The notes below the pieces were generated by a model that saw only the letters and a list, made by a program, of their open reading frames with translations, ran no database searches and was not told the origin of the DNA. 24,306 bases of DNA, from the NCBI GenBank assembly GCA_034435635.1, contig DAOTWY010000050.1, positions 1 to 24,306 on the forward strand, written 5' to 3'. Both the position numbers and the translations under genes were made by a program. The DNA is from DAOTWY01 sp003696565. Its GTDB lineage: Bacteria; Chloroflexota; Anaerolineae; Aggregatilineales; Phototrophicaceae. Of the stretch, positions 13,824 through 20,808 are shown piece by piece (position 1 is the stretch's first letter; each line of letters opens with the position of its first letter).

Positions 13824-15086
13824 ATGCTTGAACAAGCCGCTTCATTACCCAGAAAACCCCTAGCAGATCGACTAAAGCGAACTGCTGAGAAGACAACAAA
13901 ACAGGGCTTAACTAAAAAGACGCGCTTGTTAGATCGCATCATTGGCGGCTTTTTGTTTATTTGTGGATTTATATCCATTCTAACCACCGTTGGCTTTATC
14001 GTCGTGCTTGGCTCAGAGGCTTTGCGCTTTTTTGCCACAACAGAGTGGTTAAATGCCAATAAAAATGTCGCAGTGGCTGTGGATGCCGAACAAACCCAAT
14101 TGACACTTAGCTCGGGTGGGTTAAAGTTACAAATTGGCGATATCATTGGCTTAGGCATCAACCGTGAAGAAGTGATTGAAATCATTGACATCATTGATGA
14201 GCAAACCATCATCGTCCAACGTGGTGTAGAAGGCACACAAGCTATCCCACATCCTGCAAGAACACCGATCTATATCGGTAAAGAAGTCACGTTAACCAAA
14301 TATTTAAGCAGTGGTCAGTGGGCACCACAAATTGGTAATTTTAGCGTTATGCCTCTGATCAGTGCGACACTCCGCGTCACATTGATTGCCATCCTAGTCG
14401 CAGTACCCATTGGCTTAGGTGCGGCAATCTACTTAAGCGAATACGCCAGTGAAAAAGTTCGTAAAATTTTAAAACCCGTGTTAGAGGTTTTGGCAGGCAT
14501 CCCAACAGTAGTTTATGGTTACTTCGCCCTGACGTTTGTTACGCCATTGCTACAAAGTATTTTTAACGATACAAGCCGATCCGGCTTAAATGGGTTGCTA
14601 CAAAGTATTTTCGGCTCAGGCGTACAAAATACCAATGCTGCCTCAGCCGGTTTGGTGGTAGGTATTTTAATCATCCCAACCATCGCATCTATCTCAGAAG
14701 ATTCTATCCGTGCTGTCCCCCGCGCATTAAGAGAAGCCTCTTATGGATTAGGAGCAACCCGCCTAGAAACAACGCTAAGGGTTTTGCTACCGGCTGCCCT
14801 TTCCGGTATTAGTGCTGCCATTATTCTAGGTATTTCCCGCGCGGTTGGAGAAACCATGATCGTACTAATCGCTGCTGGTGCTGGTCCAAACCTGACCGCC
14901 AATAATTTTGAACCGTCGGAAACGATGGCAGGGCATATCGCCCGCATCAGCACTGGGGACATTAGCTTTGGCTCAATTGATTACAACAGTGTTTTTGCCA
15001 TCGGCTTAACACTCTTTTTAATGACACTTCTGTTGAACTTTATTAGTACCATCATCACACGTCGTTTCCGCGAGGTATACGCATGA
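13824..15086 (+). CDS. pstC: Phosphate ABC transporter permease PstC with an extra extracytoplasmic domain
   Basis: 420-aa inner-membrane permease; typical PstC is about 300 aa. TM1 is at about 40-63. The core permease begins at about 172 (FSVMPLISATLRVTL) and has the ABC EAA loop at about 292-329 (EDSIRAVPRALREASYGLG) for contact with PstB, plus VLAGIPTVVYG and ISRAVGETM. Between TM1 and TM2 is an inserted segment of about 70 residues (82-152): LTLSSGG, LQIGDIIGLG, EEVIEIIDI and VQRGVEGTQAIPH, predicted beta-rich. A duplicated LLQSIF occurs at 242-247 and 258-263. AAAGGATGGGG precedes the ATG. It overlaps pstA as ATGA (15083-15086), so the two permeases are coupled. Confidence 0.92.
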   Translation: MLEQAASLPRKPLADRLKRTAEKTTKQGLTKKTRLLDRIIGGFLFICGFISILTTVGFIVVLGSEALRFFATTEWLNANKNVAVAVDAEQTQLTLSSGGLKLQIGDIIGLGINREEVIEIIDIIDEQTIIVQRGVEGTQAIPHPARTPIYIGKEVTLTKYLSSGQWAPQIGNFSVMPLISATLRVTLIAILVAVPIGLGAAIYLSEYASEKVRKILKPVLEVLAGIPTVVYGYFALTFVTPLLQSIFNDTSRSGLNGLLQSIFGSGVQNTNAASAGLVVGILIIPTIASISEDSIRAVPRALREASYGLGATRLETTLRVLLPAALSGISAAIILGISRAVGETMIVLIAAGAGPNLTANNFEPSETMAGHIARISTGDISFGSIDYNSVFAIGLTLFLMTLLLNFISTIITRRFREVYA

Positions 15087-16429
15087 TTAATGACGATAAA
15101 AGCTTTAAAAAGCGGTTAGCGCGCCGCAACATGTATGGTTCTATCAGTGCTACATTTTTCTTCGTTGCTAACCTAATTGGATTACTTCTTATTGCAGCGT
15201 TGTTTTTGCACATTATTAATCAATCCATGGGATATGTGGTTTATGTCAATCGGGTTGAACCAGAAACACTTTCTGAACGCCCATTGGAGGATTTAAGCGA
15301 AGAAGAATTAGGGCAACTTATCCTGCAAAACCAACCTGCCAGAATCCGCGTTTATATCCGAGATTATTTAAGCCGTGTTTCCAATGATGAATTTGCTGAG
15401 GCAACAGTTGGGGCAATTTTACGCGGACGTGAATACCCCCCTGAATGGGGAAATATCCCCTTACGTGATCTTGAACATGAACAGCAGCTTGAACTACTGT
15501 ACCGCAATATGAACCAGCGGCAAATGCTTAACCTGGTTGTTGAGAACATCGTCCAACCAACTGCTGCCAAAAGCTGGCGATTGTTTGAAAGTCTATTCCA
15601 CTCTGATGACATTAAGCAACAAGCTGCTGAGGAATTTCCGAATGGTGATCTAAAATTTCATTCCTGGCTAAATTGGGATTTCCTGACACGCTCCGTAACC
15701 AGCTCTGCCACCACCACCGGTCTTAAAACCGCGTTGTTAGGATCATTCTGGATTATCAGTATCACCGCTGTTACCGCATTGATTCTAGGCGTTGGTGCGG
15801 CAATTTACCTAGAGGAATACGCCAGCGATAATTGGCTTAACCGTGCTATTGAAATTAACATCCGTAACCTGGCGGCTGTCCCTTCTGTGATCTATGGCAT
15901 GTTGGGGTTAGCGGTATTTGCTCGTGCATTAGGGGAAATCACCAGCGGGGCTGTTTTTGGCGTAACGGACTCAAATGGAAGAACTGTTTTATCTGCGGCA
16001 CTGACTTTGGCAATTCTCATCCTGCCTATTTTGATTGTCAACGCACAAGAAGCATTACGCGCTGTACCATCTTCTATCCGAGAAGGCAGCTATGGTATGG
16101 GGGCAACTCGCTGGCAAACTGTTTCTCGACAAGTATTACCCGCTGCCCTGCCAGGGATTATGACCGGTGTCATTTTGTCTATGTCACGCGCTATTGGAGA
16201 AACCGCGCCGCTACTTGTCGTTGGTGCATCAACATTTATTGGGATTGATCCAAACGGTCCGTTCTCCAAATTTACAGTTGTCCCTATTCAAATTTATGAA
16301 TGGACAAACCTGCCAGATCAAACTTTCAAAAGCGTTGCGGCAGCCGCTATCATAGCTATGTTGTTTGTCCTGCTTTTGTTAAATGCAATCGCAATCATCC
16401 TACGCAATCGTTATAGTCGGAGTTTTTAA
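15083..16429 (+). CDS. pstA: Phosphate ABC transporter permease PstA with a large extracytoplasmic insertion
   Basis: 448-aa permease; typical PstA is about 280-300 aa. TM1 is at about 24-46. A soluble, charged, apparently helical insertion runs from about 52 to 195 (LEDLSEEELGQLILQ, DEFAEATVGAILRG, HEQQLELLYRNMNQ, SDDIKQQAAEEF). The canonical PstA core follows: LNWDFLTRSV, GLKTALLGSFW, AIYLEEYASDNW, LAAVPSVIYG, the EAA loop at about 322-358 (AQEALRAVPSSIREGSYGMG), and SRAIGETAPLL. Its ATG lies in the pstC stop (ATGA), and its stop is 1 nt before pstB. The insertion lies in the first periplasm-side or outside loop by comparison with the family topology, near where PstS docks. Confidence 0.92.
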   Translation: MINDDKSFKKRLARRNMYGSISATFFFVANLIGLLLIAALFLHIINQSMGYVVYVNRVEPETLSERPLEDLSEEELGQLILQNQPARIRVYIRDYLSRVSNDEFAEATVGAILRGREYPPEWGNIPLRDLEHEQQLELLYRNMNQRQMLNLVVENIVQPTAAKSWRLFESLFHSDDIKQQAAEEFPNGDLKFHSWLNWDFLTRSVTSSATTTGLKTALLGSFWIISITAVTALILGVGAAIYLEEYASDNWLNRAIEINIRNLAAVPSVIYGMLGLAVFARALGEITSGAVFGVTDSNGRTVLSAALTLAILILPILIVNAQEALRAVPSSIREGSYGMGATRWQTVSRQVLPAALPGIMTGVILSMSRAIGETAPLLVVGASTFIGIDPNGPFSKFTVVPIQIYEWTNLPDQTFKSVAAAAIIAMLFVLLLLNAIAIILRNRYSRSF

Positions 16430-16430
16430 T

Positions 16431-17270
16431 ATGTCTGTTGAACAACAAACAATCGGTATGGCTATGGATATACCACATAATCAAATCGCCATCGAAGCAA
16501 AAAACGTCAGTGTCTATTATGGGGATTATCGCGCGGTTAAAGATGTCTCTATGGTGATCCCCCGTCATAAAATCACCGCGTTCATCGGTCCTTCTGGTTG
16601 TGGCAAAAGCACCATGCTGCGTGTTTTTAACCGGATGAATGACCTCATAGACGGGGCACGGGTAGAAGGCGAGGTCATCTATAATGGGCAAAATCTCTAT
16701 GACCATCATATCGATCCAGTAGAGGTGCGCCGCAGGATCGGCATGGTATTCCAAAAACCCAATCCTTTCCCAAAGAGCATATTTGACAATATTGCATATG
16801 GTCCACGGCTATTGGGTATTCGGGATAAGCAAACACTCAATGAGATTGTTGAGCGCAGTTTAAAAGGTGCCGCATTGTGGGAAGAAGTCAAGACGAACTT
16901 AAAGAAATCTGGCTTGGCACTTTCCGGCGGGCAGCAACAGCGTTTGTGCATCGCTCGTACCATCGCCATTGAACCGGATGTCATCTTAATGGATGAACCC
17001 TGTTCCGCGCTTGATCCTATCGCCACGCAGCGCATTGAAGAATTAATGCGTGAATTGGTAGAACACTACACCATCGTTATCGTCACGCATAACATGCAGC
17101 AAGCTGTTCGTATATCGGATTACACCGCGTTCTTTAACATTCGTAAAATCACTGTGGATCATCGTGAAATCCGTTGGGGAGAACTCGTAGAATTTGCACC
17201 AACAGAGGATGTGTTTAACTCCCCGCGTGAGCAAGAAACTGCAGATTATATTTCTGGTCGTTTTGGTTAA
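16431..17270 (+). CDS. pstB: Phosphate ABC transporter ATP-binding protein PstB
   Basis: 279-aa cytoplasmic ATPase driving phosphate import through PstC/PstA. Walker A GPSGCGKST (53-61), Q-loop region MVFQKPNPFP, signature LSGGQQQR (164-171), Walker B VILMDEP (184-190) and the switch H220 are all intact. NPFPKSIFDNIAYG and CSALDPIAT are PstB hallmarks. I use the ATG at 16431, preceded by GGAG (16419-16422); the frame extends upstream inside pstA but without a better start. The C-terminal FNIRKITVDHREIRWGELVEF region is slightly longer than in E. coli PstB. No phoU follows: the next gene is convergent and unrelated. Confidence 0.95.
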   Translation: MSVEQQTIGMAMDIPHNQIAIEAKNVSVYYGDYRAVKDVSMVIPRHKITAFIGPSGCGKSTMLRVFNRMNDLIDGARVEGEVIYNGQNLYDHHIDPVEVRRRIGMVFQKPNPFPKSIFDNIAYGPRLLGIRDKQTLNEIVERSLKGAALWEEVKTNLKKSGLALSGGQQQRLCIARTIAIEPDVILMDEPCSALDPIATQRIEELMRELVEHYTIVIVTHNMQQAVRISDYTAFFNIRKITVDHREIRWGELVEFAPTEDVFNSPREQETADYISGRFG

Positions 17271-17286
17271 TGTGATCGTGTCAATT

Positions 17287-17310
17287 AGGGAAGGAACGTC
17301 CCCCTTCCCT
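17287..17310. terminator. Hairpin between convergent pstB and the alpha/beta hydrolase gene
   Basis: AGGGAAGG (17287-17294) / CCTTCCCT (17303-17310), perfect 8 bp extendable by one T-A pair, 8-nt loop. It lies 16 nt after the pstB stop and 14 nt past the hydrolase stop, so it could close both transcripts. There is no strong T run in the plus direction. Confidence 0.6.
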
Positions 17311-17324
17311 ATGCTGATGCTGAT

Positions 17325-18137
17325 TTATTTGGCACGTGCGCTACTTAATGACTTCAAAAACGCAGTCAATTGCCACAGGAAAATTTCAGGCTCTTCAATA
17401 TGTGGTAAGTGACGTGTTGCGGCAATTAACTCCAACTTAGAACCAGGTATTCCACGTTGGATGTGTTCCCCAACAATGCGGGGCGTAATGGCATCTTCTT
17501 CCCCCCATAACAGTAAAACCGGCACTCTTGGTGTGCGTTTTTCTGGTTTGGGGGCAATCGAATGCGCCCGCATCAACCGCGCAAGCCCATTACGATTCGC
17601 CTGAATACGGCTGACTACTTCATCGGTCAAATGCGTTTGATTTTCAAACAAGCCGCCTAAGTTGTTCCTAGAAACCGTTGAACGTGCGATCTGCCGAAAG
17701 ATCAACCCGCCCAGTGGTGATTTTGCTAACAATTGCGCCAAAGTTGGCACAGCTGGAATGACCCCGCCGTTCACCAAAACTAAAACCGGCACATATTGTG
17801 GATAATTCGCTGCCAATAAACGCCCAGTTAACCCACCAAAGGAATTGCCCACTACCACGACATCCGCAATACCTAGTTCATCTAAAAATGCCTTCACCCA
17901 TGCCACTAATGCCATCGGTGTCGGTGAAGCAATTGGATCACTCTGCCCATATCCAGGTAAATCCGGCGCGATGGTACGATAGCCCTCATGCCGTAATTCC
18001 GGCATGATATGATTCCAATGTAGCCATGCATCCCCAAAGCCACCATGCAATAATAAGATGGTTGTTTTGTGGTCTTGTCCATCTTCATAATAATGTACAT
18101 TACGCCCGTTCAAGGCGATGACTTGCTCACTAAACAT
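17325..18137 (-). CDS. Alpha/beta-fold hydrolase
   Basis: 270-aa cytoplasmic hydrolase of the alpha/beta superfamily. Oxyanion motif HGGFGDAW (31-38), DLPGYGQSD (59-67), nucleophile elbow GNSFGG (S99), acidic residue in LLWGEEDAITP (D215) and catalytic H243 in RHLPHIEEP complete the triad. A helical cap (about 128-200) separates the core halves. The family includes esterases, C-C bond hydrolases and haloalkane dehalogenases; the substrate cannot be called from sequence. It is the last gene of a minus-strand set and overlaps the glutaredoxin-like gene by 8 nt (18130-18137), implying co-translation. There is no signal peptide. Confidence 0.9.
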   Translation of the reverse strand: MFSEQVIALNGRNVHYYEDGQDHKTTILLLHGGFGDAWLHWNHIMPELRHEGYRTIAPDLPGYGQSDPIASPTPMALVAWVKAFLDELGIADVVVVGNSFGGLTGRLLAANYPQYVPVLVLVNGGVIPAVPTLAQLLAKSPLGGLIFRQIARSTVSRNNLGGLFENQTHLTDEVVSRIQANRNGLARLMRAHSIAPKPEKRTPRVPVLLLWGEEDAITPRIVGEHIQRGIPGSKLELIAATRHLPHIEEPEIFLWQLTAFLKSLSSARAK

Positions 18138-18480
18138 GATCTTTATCCTTAATTAGCTCATGCTGGCGGAGCCACTCCGTCAATTCTATTATATTTGGCT
18201 CTGTAATCATCGTGCCACGATTCACCCCGCGCGGGCTAGTTCCTATGTCAATATCCGCCGGTGGTTCATAAGGTGTATCTTGCCCGGGATAGGCAATGAC
18301 TAATGTCGGTACAGAATAAAACCCAGTCCAATGTTTAACGCGCTCACGTGCAACCATGTCCTCATCAATAAAAATCTCGCGATATGGAATACCATAATCA
18401 TCTAACACGCGCTTGGCTAATGTTACAAATGGGCATCCTGTTGAACGCGAATACATCACCAGATCTTTTTCTTTTATCAT
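18130..18480 (-). CDS. Glutaredoxin-like protein with a single active-site cysteine
   Basis: 116-aa thioredoxin-fold protein. The N-terminal VMYSRSTGCPFVTLAKRVLDDYGIPY carries the active-site CPFV (C16); the second Cys of the usual CPxC is Val19, so chemistry would be monothiol. The cis-Pro motif SVPTLV follows. An insertion of about 25 residues (PGQDTPYEPPADIDIG and following) separates it from the last helix (NIIELTEWLRQHE). It could act in glutathione-dependent reduction or as a redox adaptor; the true monothiol CGFS iron-sulfur motif is absent. It overlaps the amidase gene upstream by 4 nt (18477-18480, ATGA on the minus strand) and the hydrolase downstream by 8 nt. Confidence 0.85.
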   Translation of the reverse strand: MIKEKDLVMYSRSTGCPFVTLAKRVLDDYGIPYREIFIDEDMVARERVKHWTGFYSVPTLVIAYPGQDTPYEPPADIDIGTSPRGVNRGTMITEPNIIELTEWLRQHELIKDKDHV

Positions 18481-19517
18481 TCAGCTTCACCTTCCAAAGA
18501 TGGATACAAAAAACACATAATCCCGTTGATAATTCCTTCTGCCAGGCGGTCAGGTTGGGTTGTTAAAACTTCACGGTCATCTTTCATAAATCCGAGTTCC
18601 ACAATCACTGCCGGGGTATTGATATTAATCCGGTTAAACACATGATATTCAAGCATATCCGGCGTAACCCCCTGCGGACGATATGACAATCCAGAAGCCT
18701 CACCATAATGCCTGACCATACACGCCATCAACCGCCCATCCGCACCATCATCTGGGCGCATATCATGCTGAGAAACTAAATATCCAGAGACATACTCACC
18801 ATAATCTCGGCAATCATTGGCATGAATAGAAACCAATAAATCCGCACGATAATCTGCTAACCGGCTATCATATTCTTCCAGCAAATCGACATCATACCCA
18901 CGATCCAACAAATATCGCCAAACACGTTCGGCAACGGCAAAATTGATTTCTGCTTCGGTTAAACCGTCTGGGCAAACCGCGCCAGGGTCGTTTTCCGGTC
19001 CGCTATGCCCGGCTAAAATGCCAATGCGGATCAGGTGATTAGGCGTGACAACCGGTGTTAACGTGGGCTGTTCTGTCATAGCTAGCACCATAGAAACCCC
19101 TTGCGATGAGCTTCCTCCCTGCCCTAATTGCGCACGCAGCGAATCGCTTAAGGATTCTGGGCTGGTACTCCAACTCAAAATCGTGGCGATTAATCCGGCA
19201 GAAATAATGACAATCAACCAAGAGAAAACAATACCACTCAGAATACTACCGCGTTTTTGGCGGCGTTTTTTCCGGCGGCGTTCTAAGCGGCGTTGCCGTT
19301 GCACTTCAAGCGCAGCCTCATCAACAGTTGGCAGGGGGTCTGGGTCAACCTGCGGCGGGGGTGTTTCCAACCTCTCAAGTGGTTCTGACTGTTGAGAAGT
19401 TTCCGTCATAACAGGTAATGTGGGTTGGCGTTTAGCTGCCTCCCGTCGCATCATTTCCATCCAGATAACCGATGCCGGGGTTTCTTCATCAGGTGGGGTT
19501 TGTTCTTCTGGCGACAT
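18477..19517 (-). CDS. Membrane-anchored N-acetylmuramoyl-L-alanine amidase (Amidase_3)
   Basis: 346-aa cell-wall hydrolase that would cleave the lactyl-peptide bond of peptidoglycan. The N-terminal cytoplasmic part (1-89) is acidic and Pro-rich, ending in a very basic stretch (RRLERRRKKRRQKRG, 76-90). A single membrane helix (about 91-115) follows, then an extracytoplasmic linker. The amidase domain (about 160-340) has zinc ligands H171 (GILAGHSG), E188 (GLTEAEINFAVA) and H232 (VSIHAND), and the catalytic E307 (VIVELGFM). The type II topology with a long cytosolic tail is unusual for amidases, which are often plainly secreted. AAAGGA lies 7 nt before the ATG. It leads a three-gene overlapping unit with the glutaredoxin-like protein and the hydrolase. 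Confidence 0.9.
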   Translation of the reverse strand: MSPEEQTPPDEETPASVIWMEMMRREAAKRQPTLPVMTETSQQSEPLERLETPPPQVDPDPLPTVDEAALEVQRQRRLERRRKKRRQKRGSILSGIVFSWLIVIISAGLIATILSWSTSPESLSDSLRAQLGQGGSSSQGVSMVLAMTEQPTLTPVVTPNHLIRIGILAGHSGPENDPGAVCPDGLTEAEINFAVAERVWRYLLDRGYDVDLLEEYDSRLADYRADLLVSIHANDCRDYGEYVSGYLVSQHDMRPDDGADGRLMACMVRHYGEASGLSYRPQGVTPDMLEYHVFNRININTPAVIVELGFMKDDREVLTTQPDRLAEGIINGIMCFLYPSLEGEAE

Positions 19518-19539
19518 AACACAATCCTTTCCCTGAGAT

Positions 19540-19548
19540 ATTGTAGCA
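19540..19548 (-). promoter_or_regulatory. Extended -10 promoter for the amidase-glutaredoxin-hydrolase unit
   Basis: On the minus strand TGC-TACAAT (TACAAT is the complement of ATTGTA at 19540-19545). No clear -35 is visible. The transcript would begin around 19533, leaving a short leader that contains the AAAGGA ribosome binding site. Confidence 0.5.
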
Positions 19549-19624
19549 CAGCCTGTGAATTTTCCCCGTCGTCTGGAATAATAGACTGTGCTTGTTTCAG
19601 GATACTAACGGTATAGTCATCAAT

Positions 19625-20734
19625 ATGGAACGCATTTCTGCTGCGGAAAATTTATTAATAGAAACCAGCCCGTCAATTTGGCGGCTGTTAGCATATGATG
19701 AAAACGGGGAAGCAAAAGAAACCGTTAAAGCGGTAGCAAATGCCCCACTGATCTATAATGCATCGTTTGCCAATACACGGCATCTGCCCGCAAATGGTGC
19801 CTTGCCCACCAAATACATCCGCCAAGTCGTGTTAGGGTGGTCTCACCAAGATGAAGCCTGGCACCTCGGTTTATTACTCTCACAAAATATTGCCGATGTA
19901 CGTGGAAGTCGCTGGTGTGAATTGGTCAATTGGCCCGAACCGGATTCCAATGTGTTTGAAGGGTTAGCCTATCAAGCTGGTGAAGCCCTAGCAAATGTCT
20001 TACAAATCCCGTTCAATTTTATTCCACCTCGCCCGGAATCGATCCGCCGTCCCTCACAACAACCTCAAAGCATGACCTTGCCAGATTTACCGATTAACGT
20101 GGGGACATGGGAATTAACTTCATCAGATAACAAGCTCGAACTCATTAGAACCCGCGCCTGGCGTTGGTCAAAATATCGTCAAATCGCTTGGTATGTGATA
20201 TTGATGGTTATTTATGCCGTGTTATCAATTGCAACAATTCAAGCTGACTTGGCATTGCCCAACGCCGGAACCATGCTACCTAGCCCGGAATACCTCCCCT
20301 ATCTTGGATTAGGCATTGTGGGTATTTTGTTCTTGATGACGCTTTATCAACTTTATGAATTATTGTTCCAACCCAACCGTATTGAGGTGCAGCCCGGTAG
20401 TATCCGCGCTTTCCATAATCATACTCCGAGATGGCACAAAACCAGCGATGAACTTCAAGCAGTTTATGTCACCCATGTGATCGAACATAAGCGGCGCAGA
20501 TTCATCATCAAGCATGGAGAAATTAACTTGTTAAGCCGGCAAGGTAAATTCAAACGGTTATTGGAGCAAGCAGAACGAGAAGATGAGCTTGCGCCTAACC
20601 CCGATACAGCTGTGCAAGAATTTGTTGCCGAGCTAAACACAGCGTCTCCCCTAACACCTTTACAAGGAATTGCGCTACACCTCGCACATACATTGGGGGA
20701 TTTAACATGTATTTACGATCAACGAACCAAGTAA
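19625..20734 (+). CDS. Membrane protein of unknown function, two helices
   Basis: 369-aa protein with no family I recognise. The N-terminal soluble domain (about 1-180) has alternating beta and alpha segments (LPTKYIRQVVLGWSHQDEAWHLGLLLSQ). Two membrane helices (about 185-205 and 225-247) are joined by a short loop. A C-terminal cytoplasmic-looking domain (about 250-369) contains a basic stretch (HVIEHKRRRFIIKHGE) followed by acidic helices. The ATG at 19625 is preferred over a TTG at 19592, although neither has a good ribosome binding site. TATAGT at 19612-19617 is only 7 nt upstream, which would suit a leaderless transcript. The gene is divergent from the amidase gene and independent of surE. 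Confidence 0.78.
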   Translation: MERISAAENLLIETSPSIWRLLAYDENGEAKETVKAVANAPLIYNASFANTRHLPANGALPTKYIRQVVLGWSHQDEAWHLGLLLSQNIADVRGSRWCELVNWPEPDSNVFEGLAYQAGEALANVLQIPFNFIPPRPESIRRPSQQPQSMTLPDLPINVGTWELTSSDNKLELIRTRAWRWSKYRQIAWYVILMVIYAVLSIATIQADLALPNAGTMLPSPEYLPYLGLGIVGILFLMTLYQLYELLFQPNRIEVQPGSIRAFHNHTPRWHKTSDELQAVYVTHVIEHKRRRFIIKHGEINLLSRQGKFKRLLEQAEREDELAPNPDTAVQEFVAELNTASPLTPLQGIALHLAHTLGDLTCIYDQRTK

Positions 20735-20739
20735 CAAAA

Positions 20740-20758
20740 TAATCTTAATGTAAGATTA
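20740..20758. repeat. Palindrome upstream of surE (distal)
   Basis: TAATCTTA (20740-20747), ATG, TAAGATTA (20751-20758): perfect 8-bp arms. The half-site resembles that of the larger palindrome at 20774-20803, suggesting two sites for one regulator. It may also serve as a weak hairpin for the preceding gene, which ends 6 nt upstream. Confidence 0.55.
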
Positions 20759-20770
20759 AACAATTCCGCC

Positions 20771-20776
20771 TACAAT
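20771..20776 (+). promoter_or_regulatory. Probable -10 element of surE
   Basis: TACAAT, the recurrent -10 hexamer, 33 nt before the ATG at 20809. No consensus -35 is present at 16-17 nt. It overlaps the left arm of the 20774-20803 palindrome. Confidence 0.45.
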
Positions 20777-20803
20777 CCTTACACGAAATAAATTGTAAGG
20801 ATT
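20774..20803. promoter_or_regulatory. 10-bp palindrome covering the surE start region and ribosome binding site
   Basis: AATCCTTACA (20774-20783) and TGTAAGGATT (20794-20803), perfect arms with a 10-nt gap. The right arm contains the surE ribosome binding site TAAGGA, so in RNA the hairpin would mask it. In DNA the dyad overlaps the likely -10 and start point, a classic repressor position. Confidence 0.6.
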
Positions 20804-20808
20804 ATTTT

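Noticed and set aside
13805..14236. 143-aa minus-strand frame opposite pstC
   Set aside because: Shadow of the pstC coding strand; low-complexity Ser/Met-rich translation and no own signals.
16383..16430. Upstream extension of pstB into pstA
   Set aside because: The ATG at 16431 has a GGAG at good spacing and the extension adds hydrophobic residues read from pstA sequence in another frame.
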